Below, in pieces: positions 14,215 through 24,107 of a DNA stretch of 43,856 bases (the first letter of the stretch is position 1; every line of letters begins with the position of its first letter). The notes beneath the pieces are model-generated. The model searched no databases. It was not told the origin of the DNA and saw nothing but the letters and a program-made list of their open reading frames with translations. A program made the translations under genes and the position numbers. The stretch covers positions 1 to 43,856 of IMG/VR virus record IMGVR_UViG_3300037540_000072. One strand, written 5' to 3'. Source of the DNA: a virus.

Positions 14215-15326
14215 TACTTACCCGCTTTCTTTAGCAGTTCCTGCATTCTAGCCTCCTGCTGAGGGGTTCTTGCGTTCTGTGTTCCTCCTACTCCAAATTC
14301 ACTTGCGCCTTGCTGTAGCGATTGAGTCAGTGTAATAGGCGATGTCAGATCGAACGGTTTTGCTCCGCCGAATACAATCCTTTCGTTTAGTCCTATCTCT
14401 TTGGCTCTTGTGCCGAACTCAGCAAAGGCTTTGTTTGCTGTTATCTTTGATTCGTCCAGTAATCGCTGTGCCATCGTAACTAATGATTCTCTGTCAGTAT
14501 CCGTTAACTTCAATCCACCTTTCACTAATGCCTCAGCTCCGCCTATCAGCCTGTTAAGTGCTGCCGCTCCCTCTGGCGTTCTGATATACTCGCTCTGTCT
14601 TACTACTGAGGAAGGATCGAGCATCTTCTGGAATAGTACGCCTAATGCCTGATCAGAAGCAATACGGCTCTTACCGGTCCTGGATAGATTTAAAGCGGCC
14701 TTCATGCCCCTTTCGCTTCGTTCGATAATCTGCAAGTTTTTTATTCTTTCGTCAGCCCTAAATTCCTTAGCCTGCGTAACAGCTATTTTCGTCTTGTCGG
14801 CTGCTGTAAGCCCTTCGCCTCCGGCTTCTGATATTACTGTTACTTTTCCTTGAGGATCTGCTTGGAACACCGTTCCTGCCGCGAGACCTGTCGAGTCGTT
14901 TTCTTTTGCGACTTGCATCGCCCCTGCTTTGGGCTTTGGAGTAGCTGGTACGCTTGCTATTTGCTGTCCGCCAGCTTGGAACCTCTGCTGTCCCGGCCCC
15001 AACGTAAATCCCTCTGGCTGTTGCTGCACCCCTAAAGCCGATGTCCTCGCCTGCGTCAGTCCTAAATTAGCTAATGCCTGCTGTCGCTCTAGCTGACTTG
15101 GTTGACCCGCTAAAAAATTAGCTGCCTGTAATCCTATGCCCGGAGTCTGGAACTGAGGCAACGCCGGCGCACCGCCCTGTTGGGTTTGCTGTAGGAACTG
15201 CAAGAGGTTTTGGACGTCACCTGCTTGCTGTCTTTGCTGTTGTTGTTGCAACTGTCTTGCCCTGAAAGCTCGAATCGCTTCTGGTATGCCTGCTATCGGG
15301 TTAAATGCCGGTAATACTGTTGCCAT
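14214..15326 (-). CDS. Gln-rich internal virion protein, 370 aa
   Basis: Residues 20-75 are strongly Gln-rich (RQLQQQQQRQQAGDVQNLLQFLQQ). The middle is Gln/Gly/Ala-rich and the C-terminal half is helical (DERIKNLQIIERSERGMKAALNL ... ALVKGGLKLTDTDRESLVTMAQRLL). Its place between the 291-aa and 738-aa proteins, also low in complexity, suggests an ejection set of three. No enzyme motif. Confidence 0.62.
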   Translation of the reverse strand: MATVLPAFNPIAGIPEAIRAFRARQLQQQQQRQQAGDVQNLLQFLQQTQQGGAPALPQFQTPGIGLQAANFLAGQPSQLERQQALANLGLTQARTSALGVQQQPEGFTLGPGQQRFQAGGQQIASVPATPKPKAGAMQVAKENDSTGLAAGTVFQADPQGKVTVISEAGGEGLTAADKTKIAVTQAKEFRADERIKNLQIIERSERGMKAALNLSRTGKSRIASDQALGVLFQKMLDPSSVVRQSEYIRTPEGAAALNRLIGGAEALVKGGLKLTDTDRESLVTMAQRLLDESKITANKAFAEFGTRAKEIGLNERIVFGGAKPFDLTSPITLTQSLQQGASEFGVGGTQNARTPQQEARMQELLKKAGK

Positions 15327-15338
15327 GATTATTCCTTT

Positions 15339-16214
15339 CTATGCGAAAGCTCCTGCAATCTGAGCTATTTGACTTCCTATGCTTGGGCCTGGAGGCGTTA
15401 CTATATTTTCAAACCCTGGTATACCTAATCCTAGCGAGCCGAACATTGCCAGCAAGTTTTGTGGTTGCAATGCGCTTTGGTTCTGAGCCATCACCTGCTC
15501 GCCTGCAATACCCCTTTGCGTTCCCCCTGCGCTTAGTAATTGCTGGAGTATGTTTCCTGAGAGATTAGCGCCTTGTCCTGCTAGTTGACCGGGGATGCCC
15601 GAAAGCTGACCTGCCAATCCCGCGCCTTGGAACTGTTGGCCGGGAGCCTGCAAAGCTGCTTGTCCGATAAATGGAGCTTCTTGTGCTCTTAATCCTAATT
15701 GCAGATTGCCACCTGCTTGCGCCAATTGCTCCTGCAAGGCCCCTGAGCCGCCACTGGACGCCCCGAACCTTTCAAGTAAGTCTGGTATGGTTTGTTGCTG
15801 GAAGCGATTCATAGCTAACTGTCGGCTCGGCGCGAAGGCGTCAGAGATAGCCTGTGTGCCAACACCCTGCAAGCCTTGCTGTAAGGCTCCGCCTGCTTGA
15901 CCTAAGAATCCTTGAGCTTGAGACGGGTCGAACTGTCCCAATTGCTGTCCGGCGATACCGAAACCCTGCTGGCCTATTCCGCCAAGACCCCCAAACGCCT
16001 GTTGTTGGAGAGGGGCTGTTCCTGCTGACTGGAAGTTTACCGGCGTGAGACCTTGCTGGGTTAGCCCGCTTAATCCCCCTAATAGCTGATTAAGAAACGT
16101 TTCCTGTCCCGGAATCAGAGTCTTGGCTTGCTCAGTGCCACCACCTCTCGGATCGAAGAGGCTACTGCCAAATACTGACTCTACTGCATCGGTTGCAAAA
16201 TCAAAAATTCCCAT
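15339..16214 (-). CDS. Gly/Gln-rich virion protein, 291 aa
   Basis: Begins MGIFDFATDAVESVFG, an amphipathic start often seen in internal virion proteins. It is Gly/Gln/Ala/Leu-rich throughout with loose GLGQQG repeats, and has a PSRQLAMNRFQQQTIPDLLERFG...GALQEQLAQAG core seen in podovirus proteins of this position. Likely the smallest ejection or tail-associated protein. Assignment is by composition and position. Confidence 0.6.
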   Translation of the reverse strand: MGIFDFATDAVESVFGSSLFDPRGGGTEQAKTLIPGQETFLNQLLGGLSGLTQQGLTPVNFQSAGTAPLQQQAFGGLGGIGQQGFGIAGQQLGQFDPSQAQGFLGQAGGALQQGLQGVGTQAISDAFAPSRQLAMNRFQQQTIPDLLERFGASSGGSGALQEQLAQAGGNLQLGLRAQEAPFIGQAALQAPGQQFQGAGLAGQLSGIPGQLAGQGANLSGNILQQLLSAGGTQRGIAGEQVMAQNQSALQPQNLLAMFGSLGLGIPGFENIVTPPGPSIGSQIAQIAGAFA

Positions 16215-16226
16215 TATATTATTCCT

Positions 16227-16505
16227 TTATGCTGATATTGTAGACTTAGTTGTCCACGTTCCGCTTTCTTTTCTCTGTATCAGTAAATCTGTTCCTGATA
16301 TATGTAACCGCCAGTTACTGTCAGTTCCCGGCTTTGCATCAGCTGCTACTATTTCAACCGTGTCGTCTTTTATTCTGTCCTGCAACCAACTTACCCTGCG
16401 AGCTATCGGATCATAGATGCTTTCTTCTAGCCACCTGATAAGCCTGCTTAGTTTCTTGTCCTTATCTGGGAAGGTTTCAAATACTGGTAATTTTTCTATG
16501 CTCAT
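16227..16505 (-). CDS. Small structural-module protein, 92 aa
   Basis: N-terminal amphipathic helices (DKKLSRLIRWLEESIYDPIARRVSWLQDRI) followed by a strand-rich end (NWRLHISGTDLLIQRKESGTWTTKS). The start overlaps the nozzle gene by ATGA. A trimeric tail or connector accessory is plausible by shape; no family known. Confidence 0.65.
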   Translation of the reverse strand: MSIEKLPVFETFPDKDKKLSRLIRWLEESIYDPIARRVSWLQDRIKDDTVEIVAADAKPGTDSNWRLHISGTDLLIQRKESGTWTTKSTISA

Positions 16506-18601
16506 TTCACCCTCCCAGCAGGTTTAAACCACCATCGCATTGCGTGTATCACTGGCCTGTTGCTCGATGCGTTGTTTGTGATATTTGCGCTATGGAAACC
16601 CGCAGTGGCCCCGGAATACGCTGCATACCAAGCCTTTTCGTCCGACCCTTCTACTGCAGATGTCGTTATGGTCGTTGTGGAGTATTTTGTAGTGTCTGTA
16701 CCTAAGAATAATTCTACATCAAAACTAACGTCTGGATTTACAGTGCATAGAAATTCAACCTTCCAAAGCTTTGCTTTTTGGCCTTGATTATGGTAGGGAT
16801 TGAACCTCCCCGTTGTAGCGTTAAATTCAATATCTGTGCCAGCGTCACTTCCGCCTGTATTTAACTGAAACAATACGCCTGCATGGTTGCCGATAATAGT
16901 AAACGGAAAACCCGACACTGTGTTTAGTTGATTCCACGAGAAATCTATATCTTCCCATGCTTCATCTAAATCCCACGCCACATCGCTCTCTAGTGACGAA
17001 TATCCCATAGAGTGAATATCGTGAGAATGAACGGCCCAGTTCCTGTCTTCATAATTGAGTATCAAAGCCCTGTCTGGGTATTGGTTTCCGTCGCCATTGG
17101 TAGCTGATTCTGGCCTGGCGTAAGTGAAATATTTATGCCTCTCTTCTTCTAAGACCGCGCTTACGCTGTACGGAGCAGAGTCGGGATTCCACTCAAGGAC
17201 TACATCTGGTATTTTCTGGTCAATGTGACTTACTGAATTTCCGTTGTTTGCAAGTATTTTTGTTGGACCTATCGCTGTTTGAAGGTTATTCAATGTTGTC
17301 AATGACATTTGTGCGATAGTTCCGTCCTGTGCAGACACCCTCTGCCACTCAAACGGGTCCGCCGAGTCGCCTGTCCAGACAAACCTCCACACGCTGTTTT
17401 CAAACCACACATACAAATCGTCACCCAAGAAGTCAGCAGATACAATATAATCCTCTGTTGGTGCGTCCTTGGAATTAGCCGTAGGCCATGACTGAGGGTC
17501 TTTTACGGTCGACCACCTTGCCCGTTGCTTGTAATCAGTCCCACTTTCGTTTGTGCTGAATATTACAATTCTTTCCTTGACTACAAATATAAGCAAGGCA
17601 CTATTAACATCGTTTTGACCTGCTCTATTGCCGTCCGTTCCGATATCAATGAATAGCTGAGTGAGGTTTGTTCCGTCGTATATCTCGATAGGATCGTTGT
17701 TGTTGGTAATAAATGTCTTTGAAGCTCCACCAAGAGTCCAGTTCTCTGTCCAGAAAGAGTCGGTATTATCTCCGGTCCAGTTACTATCGTTACCTGCTGA
17801 AACTGCATCGCCTACAATATTAGCAGGCGTCCCGCTTTCAAATAACTGGCCTGTTCCATTGAATGTGCCTGTCACTGTCCCTCGCTGGAATATGATCGTC
17901 CCTACTGCGTCTGCTCCGCCGAAAGTACCATAATCCACTGTAATGACATCAACTGTCCCTGTGGCTCCACTGACGGCCTGCTCTATTGTATCCCCGTTAG
18001 CGGGAGTATATCCAGACTGAGCGGCGAAATTAAAGCGTATACGGTGCTTGGAGGCGTCTATGAATTGCTCCTGATTAACCTGGGAAGTCGTCCCCATCGT
18101 TTCCGCTACATAAGCACTTTCAATATCAAAGGTTGTTCCCGCCTTTGCTTCTACTCGGTAAGTGCCGTCATAATTGGTTGTATTACTTATCGTGACAATA
18201 TCGTCTGCTGCAAGTCCATGTCCTGTAGCTACTGTGAATCGAACGACATTAGGTGCACCACCGACATCAGCAACTGACAAAAGGATTACGCCTGAGACCT
18301 TGCTTGATACAAAAGTATTCATTCTCTCTTTGTCGAATACTATAAGCTCTTGCGTATTTCCTGATAGGTGGTTAAATACGCCCATGACGGGATTAGTCTG
18401 CAAGGTTGGGTTTTGCGTTGCAGTATCTACCTTGACTATCTGGCCTAGCTTAGATCGGCCATACCTCTTTTCAAGCTTACCCCTTTTCAGGTGGCAGTTA
18501 AAAAGTTCTGCGAATCCGTCAGGCGGTAAAAGCCATCTGTCGCGGCGTGTTACCTTGCCTTCTGTCAAGTCTGATATTAGATATGGTGTAAATTGTGCCA
18601 T
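16502..18601 (-). CDS. Tail nozzle / DNA-stabilisation protein (gp10/gp12-like)
   Basis: A 699-aa beta-rich protein. The opening (LTEGKVTRRDRWLLPPDGFAELFNCHLKRGKLEKRYGR) is typical of podovirus proteins that start by defining which samples or blades follow. Repeated strands with NHLSGNTQELIVFDKERMN, DDLYVWFENSVWRFVW and ILANNGNSVSHI fit the beta-propeller of P22 gp10 and T7 gp12. It forms the distal tail tube and plugs DNA after packaging. Overlaps: 1 nt with the fibre gene before it, 4 nt with the 92-aa gene after it. Confidence 0.75.
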   Translation of the reverse strand: MAQFTPYLISDLTEGKVTRRDRWLLPPDGFAELFNCHLKRGKLEKRYGRSKLGQIVKVDTATQNPTLQTNPVMGVFNHLSGNTQELIVFDKERMNTFVSSKVSGVILLSVADVGGAPNVVRFTVATGHGLAADDIVTISNTTNYDGTYRVEAKAGTTFDIESAYVAETMGTTSQVNQEQFIDASKHRIRFNFAAQSGYTPANGDTIEQAVSGATGTVDVITVDYGTFGGADAVGTIIFQRGTVTGTFNGTGQLFESGTPANIVGDAVSAGNDSNWTGDNTDSFWTENWTLGGASKTFITNNNDPIEIYDGTNLTQLFIDIGTDGNRAGQNDVNSALLIFVVKERIVIFSTNESGTDYKQRARWSTVKDPQSWPTANSKDAPTEDYIVSADFLGDDLYVWFENSVWRFVWTGDSADPFEWQRVSAQDGTIAQMSLTTLNNLQTAIGPTKILANNGNSVSHIDQKIPDVVLEWNPDSAPYSVSAVLEEERHKYFTYARPESATNGDGNQYPDRALILNYEDRNWAVHSHDIHSMGYSSLESDVAWDLDEAWEDIDFSWNQLNTVSGFPFTIIGNHAGVLFQLNTGGSDAGTDIEFNATTGRFNPYHNQGQKAKLWKVEFLCTVNPDVSFDVELFLGTDTTKYSTTTITTSAVEGSDEKAWYAAYSGATAGFHSANITNNASSNRPVIHAMRWWFKPAGRVK

Positions 18602-19602
18602 TATATTAGATAGTCTATTTTAATTCTGTAAGCGTTTCCTTGTAAGTTTGTTCCTACGGGGTCGAAAACTACATTCGTACCGTTGTAAATGACAATTATT
18701 TCGATAGCCCCGCTATTTGCACCTTGTCTAAATTCCTGAATCTGAAAACCCGAGTAAACTGTATCCTCATACCCATACGCTGTTACACTTAATATCTTAG
18801 TGATGCCATCGGCTATTCCGTGAGCTACAGTTGTCGAGGAGTCCGCGTCCAGCGTCCCTGTAAGGTACTTTGTGTAGACTTTTCGTTTTGTGCCATCAAC
18901 ATCGCAGTTATTGAAACCCCCTGTTGCATCGTGCATCAAATCGCCATCGCCATCCAAAATAGCAAACTTCTTAATTGAGTCAGAGCTTGCGACTGTATTA
19001 TCAGCCGCACCCGTCATTGTGTCACTATTGAGAAAACCGCCGTTAGTTGTCTCAAAAGTCGTAGGGTCGATGTTTCCGGTAACGTCCAACGTTCCTGCTA
19101 CCAGTGTGTTGCCGCTTGCTGCCGTCACTGTGAATTTATTCGTATTGACCGCAAAGTCACCTGTAACTCCTAGTGTACTACCGAACACACGTCCTGACGC
19201 CAGTAACGTAGCTATAACCTCCGTTGATACCGGTGTCCATGTTGGAGTTGTGGCAGTGAGAATATTACACTGATTATCTGGGGTTGAGTCGCTGTCAACC
19301 CACAACGAGCCTAAGTCCGTTGATAAGAAACCTGACCCGTCAATTCTTGTAGTCGGAGAGGCGGTTTGAAAGTAACACCTTGCAGAACCTTGCGTGTGAT
19401 CGCCCGTTTGGGTTCCCGCTGCTGTGCCTGTAAATATATGCTCATTATCCATCGCGGTCTGTATCTGAGACCAGTTTGCGAGTATTTCAGGGTTTGACGC
19501 CCTCAGCGATGTACTTGCAGCTGGTTTATCTTTATCGAAAGCTCCAAAAAAACAGGGGAGCCATGCTATTAAAATAACAAATGCTATTGTTTTCTTGTTC
19601 AT
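18601..19602 (-). CDS. Fibre-like virion protein with signal peptide, 333 aa
   Basis: Starts MNKKTIAFVILIAWLPCFFGAF, a clear Lys-start, hydrophobic core and small-residue cut site, so a Sec signal peptide. The mature part begins with PAASTSLRASNPEILANWSQIQTAM, which resembles tail-fibre N termini. It continues with a repeated beta structure (GRVFGSTLGVTGDFAVNTNKFTVTAASGNTLVAGTLDVTGNI) and ends with GTLDADSSTTVAHGIADGITKILSVTAYGYE. A tail fibre by content, but exported by its start. Confidence 0.7.
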   Translation of the reverse strand: MNKKTIAFVILIAWLPCFFGAFDKDKPAASTSLRASNPEILANWSQIQTAMDNEHIFTGTAAGTQTGDHTQGSARCYFQTASPTTRIDGSGFLSTDLGSLWVDSDSTPDNQCNILTATTPTWTPVSTEVIATLLASGRVFGSTLGVTGDFAVNTNKFTVTAASGNTLVAGTLDVTGNIDPTTFETTNGGFLNSDTMTGAADNTVASSDSIKKFAILDGDGDLMHDATGGFNNCDVDGTKRKVYTKYLTGTLDADSSTTVAHGIADGITKILSVTAYGYEDTVYSGFQIQEFRQGANSGAIEIIVIYNGTNVVFDPVGTNLQGNAYRIKIDYLI

Positions 19603-19616
19603 GGTATTTTCCCTTT

Positions 19617-20798
19617 TTATTTACTTAACATTTCTCTTGAACCAACTGTGTCTATTTCGTAATGCACATCAAAATCCAGTATAGCAACACCACCTGCATA
19701 GTTATCGCCTGATGCTGCAACACGTTTAATCCTGCAAAGCAACACTGATGATATCGTGTGGCCTGTGCCATCTATGCCCGCAGCTGTAATGTCACCTGCT
19801 TGGTGCATGTTGTCTGTGTTTACACCTGTTGATATGTCAATAGTTGACAGTGTTGTGTTTACAGCAAAGTCCTCCCCAATATCTACCCATGTATATTCAT
19901 ATTCAATACCAAAATTATCAGCAGGGCTTACATCTGAGGTACACATAAAATGGATATGTGGATATATGGTTGTGCCTTCTTTCCATTTATGAGGCATCTG
20001 GATTGTTATTAAAGATTCATCACCATCACTGAACACATAAGCATAAACCCCCTGACTGCTTGAACCATCATCAAATAGTTTTGTCAGTGCTGGGTTATTT
20101 GCTACACCATTCCAGTTATTGGGGCCAAGTGGTGTTACATAATCGTCCCAGACAGTTGCATCACCCTCCATCAAAAGTGTTTCTTCCTTAAGTTGTAACT
20201 CACCTACTGCCGTCAGTTCCATCTTTTTAGAATATGCACCTATGAAATGAGTGTCACCAACTTCAGTCCACCATGTAAATGGCTTGTTGCCATTGATAAT
20301 GAAGGCCGTACTACCATGCCCTGTGCTGTAATATGCAACCGAACTAGTCTCTACTACAGCATGATTTGTGCCAGCAATGCCCATTGATGCTCTGTGGCCG
20401 GAATCATTTATTACTTCTAATACACTCACACCTGTAGCTAGAGAATTTGTAACATCCAAAGAAAGCAGGCCTGCATTCCCCTGAAACAGGTAGCTCATGC
20501 CCAAACCGGGGTCACCAAACAAAACTCTGGGCGCGCCTGTAGTAGAATCGAAACTGATGAAGTCGCCGCTGGTTGCAAAAACCCGAAACGCATCATTATT
20601 GTTGTCGGCTATACGCCAGAACTTAGAACCGTCCGACATGTCGAGAGTGGCAGACGTCCCCTCAGGGACTCCCCACCATGCGCCGGAACCCTTGAGTTTC
20701 CAAGGCTCATCAAGTACATTGCTAGGATTGTATCGCCCTCTGTCCGCACCAAACACAACCGCTGTCAGCATTAGAAATATGAAAATGAGTTTTTTCAT
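19617..20798 (-). CDS. Fibre/adhesin-like protein with signal peptide, 393 aa
   Basis: MKKLIFIFLMLTAVVFGAD is a textbook signal peptide with a VFGAD cut region. The body is beta-rich with Gly/Thr/Asp; the C-terminal half (PHKWKEGTTIYPHIHFMCTSDVSPADNFGIEYEYTWVD) is like phage receptor-binding or decoration domains. No enzyme motif. The downstream gap to the 333-aa gene is 14 nt. Confidence 0.68.
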   Translation of the reverse strand: MKKLIFIFLMLTAVVFGADRGRYNPSNVLDEPWKLKGSGAWWGVPEGTSATLDMSDGSKFWRIADNNNDAFRVFATSGDFISFDSTTGAPRVLFGDPGLGMSYLFQGNAGLLSLDVTNSLATGVSVLEVINDSGHRASMGIAGTNHAVVETSSVAYYSTGHGSTAFIINGNKPFTWWTEVGDTHFIGAYSKKMELTAVGELQLKEETLLMEGDATVWDDYVTPLGPNNWNGVANNPALTKLFDDGSSSQGVYAYVFSDGDESLITIQMPHKWKEGTTIYPHIHFMCTSDVSPADNFGIEYEYTWVDIGEDFAVNTTLSTIDISTGVNTDNMHQAGDITAAGIDGTGHTISSVLLCRIKRVAASGDNYAGGVAILDFDVHYEIDTVGSREMLSK

Positions 20799-20799
20799 T

Positions 20800-21450
20800 T
20801 TAGAATCCTCGTGCTAATAGCTTTGAGTCTGCGTCCACGGTTGTAGGTACTATTACAATTACATCCGCACCCATAACGTCAATCCAAGCCTCTGCCACAC
20901 GGTTCCCTGTCGGACTTGAAGATGACCACGATTTTGCCCAGTCTGAGGAGGTAACGACTACTGTGTCCGCCATTTCGTAAGTCGCGGTAACAGATGCTTG
21001 CGTCCCTACAACCCACGCCAGCTTACCTGCATAAGCAAGTTCACAGTCTGCGGTTGTTGAGTCCCTATCTCTTTTACCGTCACCAAGAGTACCGAGGTAT
21101 ATTTCAACAACGTAATCCCCATCGTTTGTAATACCCTGCGCCCTGAATCTCACAGCATTCCAGCCTTTTGGGATGTCATAGATAGAAATCTCATCATCGC
21201 CCGACGCACCTGTCCCTTGTGCTGTTTTCACGGTTTGGTAGGTCCGCTCGGTCACCGCCAAATCTGTTGGCTCTGTGCCCGTACTCGATGTAGTGTCAAT
21301 GACAGTCCATACAGAATGAGTGGTATGAACCGCACCTGGATCAACTCGCGTCCCGCCTTTGTCTATAGGCGCAACCCTTGTCAGATCAGCAGCAAAACAT
21401 AAGCCAACTATTACGAGTAGCGATACAATTATCAATAATTTCTTTTTCAT
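20800..21450 (-). CDS. Signal-peptide virion-module protein, 216 aa
   Basis: MKKKLLIIVSLLVIVGLCFAAD is a signal peptide with an FAAD cut site (a Cys at -4 could also make it lipoprotein-like, but the lipobox is poor). The mature part is a single beta-rich domain (GWNAVRFRAQGITNDGDYVVEIYLGT) with Thr/Ser/Asp. It sits between the adaptor and the fibres. Function unknown. Confidence 0.66.
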   Translation of the reverse strand: MKKKLLIIVSLLVIVGLCFAADLTRVAPIDKGGTRVDPGAVHTTHSVWTVIDTTSSTGTEPTDLAVTERTYQTVKTAQGTGASGDDEISIYDIPKGWNAVRFRAQGITNDGDYVVEIYLGTLGDGKRDRDSTTADCELAYAGKLAWVVGTQASVTATYEMADTVVVTSSDWAKSWSSSSPTGNRVAEAWIDVMGADVIVIVPTTVDADSKLLARGF

Positions 21451-21461
21451 AGGTCTGTTCC

Positions 21462-22502
21462 TTAAATACTTGCCTTAGGCACTCTTGTTACTTGTTTTTG
21501 GCGGTATGTTCTGCCGTTAATAGTATTAACTAATTGTTTGAATTTGGGAGCTATATCTTGCGCTCCGGGCGTGTCCTGTTCGCCTATCAAGAACGAGATT
21601 GCCGCTCCGTAAGCGATAGCCTCACCCCATGACGCACTTGTCGGGATACTTGCATCGGTGGTTAGTTCGTCCGGTTTCTTGAGATAAGGTGCTTTCAATT
21701 CCCTGTAATCGTCCGATTTCTTCTCGACATACAAGCTTTGATCGTAAAATAACACCCAACCCGGTATTCCACGGCTGCTATTCCATCCATCGGTATATGT
21801 CGCTGTGACGCCCGCTGCGCTTAATTCGGTCGTTCCGGGTACAAACGTCCCTGATGTGTTGATTGCGGTCACATACCCCATTGCTGCCTTCGTGGAGTCC
21901 TCATTAGGCAAGCCCTGTACTGCAAGGCCTACCGTGGCGTATCCTGTGGCATTATCGCTCGCTGCTTGGATAGAAACCGTCCCGTCTGTGTTGATTTCAA
22001 GCCTCCATGCTCCGTACTTGCTCTGAGGGATCGTGCTTCCCGATAGTTCTGTTTCTGTATCCGCTGCCTCTGGATAAGCATTCCCGCCGATGTTGTACTG
22101 GAAGGCATTGCCATTCTTTACCGCAGAGGCACTTGTCGTACCAATCGCAAGACCAGCTCCGGCGTCATTTATAACAAACGAACCTGTGAAATTGCCCGGA
22201 AACTCCTCGAAAAACAACTTATCGTCCTCAGTGAATATCTGAACAGCACCGTTGATCTTTATCGGCTCTTTCACAACCAAAACGGACTCGTCAAGTGTGT
22301 AAATACCTGTATCAGTAGCAGTCAAGGCCTGAGTAAGCCATGCCATAAAGTAGCTATCGTCAATATCAAGAGGAAACTGGTTACGATAGTAGTCGTTTAT
22401 TTCGTCATTGATATCGCTGTTACTGATCTGTCCTGTTGTAGGGCGACCCGTCAGGCTTCTATACTTTGCCCTGATCTCAGCTAATGTCCACGTTTTTGCC
22501 AT
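21462..22502 (-). CDS. Head-tail adaptor protein, 346 aa
   Basis: The N-terminal helices (WTLAEIRAKYRSLTGRPTTGQISNSDINDEINDYYRNQFPLD) and C-terminal ASWGEAIAYGAAISFLIGEQDTPGAQDIAPKFKQLVNTINGRTYRQK match the helical adaptor fold of podoviruses (P22 gp4 / T7 gp11 class). These bind the portal and hold the nozzle. The middle has an unusual Thr/Gly/Ala-rich insertion of about 150 residues. The start overlaps the 46-aa basic gene by 26 nt. Confidence 0.7.
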   Translation of the reverse strand: MAKTWTLAEIRAKYRSLTGRPTTGQISNSDINDEINDYYRNQFPLDIDDSYFMAWLTQALTATDTGIYTLDESVLVVKEPIKINGAVQIFTEDDKLFFEEFPGNFTGSFVINDAGAGLAIGTTSASAVKNGNAFQYNIGGNAYPEAADTETELSGSTIPQSKYGAWRLEINTDGTVSIQAASDNATGYATVGLAVQGLPNEDSTKAAMGYVTAINTSGTFVPGTTELSAAGVTATYTDGWNSSRGIPGWVLFYDQSLYVEKKSDDYRELKAPYLKKPDELTTDASIPTSASWGEAIAYGAAISFLIGEQDTPGAQDIAPKFKQLVNTINGRTYRQKQVTRVPKASI

Positions 22503-22617
22503 TTTTCTTGTCTTTCTTATCTTTAAGGAACTTACGCAAGGGCTTGCCAGCTTTCTTGGCCTCCTTTATGTCCTGTCGTAATCGATGATGCCCGTGTCCA
22601 GGTGGTCGTCTTCGCAT
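22477..22617 (-). CDS. Small basic protein, 46 aa
   Basis: ATG follows GAAAGGTCAACTT, 11 nt after the stop of the O-antigen ligase-like gene. The peptide is mostly Arg, Lys and His (RRRPPGHGHHRLRQDIKEAKKAGKPLRKFLK). It overlaps the adaptor start by 26 nt. A DNA-binding or chaperone-like peptide; no family. Confidence 0.58.
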   Translation of the reverse strand: MRRRPPGHGHHRLRQDIKEAKKAGKPLRKFLKDKKDKKNGKNVDIS

Positions 22618-22628
22618 AAGTTGACCTT

Positions 22629-24107
22629 TCAATTTCGATTGAGTTTCTTTAAATTTACTTTTGCATCTTCAAACTCGGGGCAAATCTCAATCGCTTTTGC
22701 GAAAAACATCGCCGATTTACCCCTGCGACCTTCTATTCCGTATGCTATCCCTGCTCCGTTTAGTGCGTAGATATTATACGGGTTTTGGAGCTGTGCTCTC
22801 TTTAGTAGCGGTATTGCTTCGTTATACCTCTTTAACTCAAAGTAGCTCATCCCTTCCCACCATGCCCACGGCAGACCGACATGCGTAAGAGAGGAAAACG
22901 GAGAGTCACCCTCGCATAAATTGATAGCAACGTCCGGCTTTAGGTTGCCTCTCATCTTTCTATTCCATGTTGCCGATCTGTATCTGAATCCGAACACTAC
23001 TATGCAAAAGATTACCACCGTAACCCATAGCTTAGGTTGCTTGTAGCTTTTCATCGGACATGCCAAGGCAATGAACGTCATAAGCATCAATGTCGCAAAC
23101 GGGCGCTCATGCAGAGCCGAAAAACACGCTATCACCATGCCACCGAGTAAGCCGATAGCAAGGTATTTGCTGGCGTGTTTCAGGGCATATAAGAACATCC
23201 CAATATAGAATACCACACCAATCCCAATCTCTGACGCTATCCAAACAAAGTTATTGTGTGGGTGTCTGAATATGATTCTTGTGAATAAATCTTTATAATA
23301 AAAGTCGTCTGCGTATTCAGGGAACATAATCCACCAATTACCTGCGCCAACTCCCATCGGGTTAGCTTCAATCATTCTCAATGAAGCCTGCCATTGACCG
23401 AGCCTTTGACCTAAAGTGACAGAAGATATAAACTTATCACTAAGGCACAAAACGCTTAGTATCGCAATACCCGTAACCAAGAAAGCCATCCTAAGGTTCT
23501 TATGATAGATGAATACCAATAAACCAAACATGCCAACTGCTAAGATGACAGACCGTGTATTCAACAAAAGGATATTCAGTATCATCAAGGGCATAATCAG
23601 CAAAGCCGGTCTCTTCCAGAATCCTGACGTTACTGCATAGTAACAGAATGGAATTACCATAAACTGAGCGCACGCCCAGTAATTCTTTTGGCACATAAGC
23701 CCTTTACAGATATGAAACGAACCAACTTTGCTATACTCCCACCAGAAGTAAACGGTAAAGATTACGCCCAGTAGGAGCATAGCCTTGGTCAGTGTTTTCT
23801 CATCAACTCGTAAGACGGATATATACGACACAGCGAGCAAGGCCCTGCATGACGAATACACCCACTCGGACTTATTGACAGCAAAGAAGCCTGACAACAA
23901 AACAAACCCAAGATACCCAAACGCGAAGATGTGTATTTTACCTAATCTGATTTCAGTAGATACCAGAACCATAGCCAGAACCATAGCACACCACATAAGA
24001 TGGCGCGTAGTCAGAGACTTGTCATAGGCATAGGGCGATAGGATTATACCGCACAAAGGAATACCTATAACTGGAATCCACTTTAAAATAGTTTTGCTAT
24101 TAACCAT
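22629..24107 (-). CDS. O-antigen ligase/polymerase (Wzy_C-type) membrane protein with TPR tail
   Basis: A 492-aa polytopic membrane protein with about ten or more hydrophobic helices. Hallmarks of the WaaL/Wzy_C family are visible: an LLNTRS element in one helix (about residue 184), then GQRLGQWQASLRMIEANPMGVGAGNWW and the catalytic-type FRHPHNNFVWIASEIG (about 280-294). The last 80 residues form TPR-like helices (GMSYFELKRYNEAIPLLKRAQ, GAGIAYGIEGRRGKSAMFFAKAIE). In bacteria these enzymes join or polymerise surface glycans. ATG 24107 follows AGGAGCAAT. In a phage it could change the host surface and block re-infection. Confidence 0.85.
   Translation of the reverse strand: MVNSKTILKWIPVIGIPLCGIILSPYAYDKSLTTRHLMWCAMVLAMVLVSTEIRLGKIHIFAFGYLGFVLLSGFFAVNKSEWVYSSCRALLAVSYISVLRVDEKTLTKAMLLLGVIFTVYFWWEYSKVGSFHICKGLMCQKNYWACAQFMVIPFCYYAVTSGFWKRPALLIMPLMILNILLLNTRSVILAVGMFGLLVFIYHKNLRMAFLVTGIAILSVLCLSDKFISSVTLGQRLGQWQASLRMIEANPMGVGAGNWWIMFPEYADDFYYKDLFTRIIFRHPHNNFVWIASEIGIGVVFYIGMFLYALKHASKYLAIGLLGGMVIACFSALHERPFATLMLMTFIALACPMKSYKQPKLWVTVVIFCIVVFGFRYRSATWNRKMRGNLKPDVAINLCEGDSPFSSLTHVGLPWAWWEGMSYFELKRYNEAIPLLKRAQLQNPYNIYALNGAGIAYGIEGRRGKSAMFFAKAIEICPEFEDAKVNLKKLNRN

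Noticed and set aside
15339-16214. Tandem DNA repeats in the Gly/Gln-rich virion gene
   Set aside because: The similarity is compositional at the protein level; I saw no exact repeated DNA unit.
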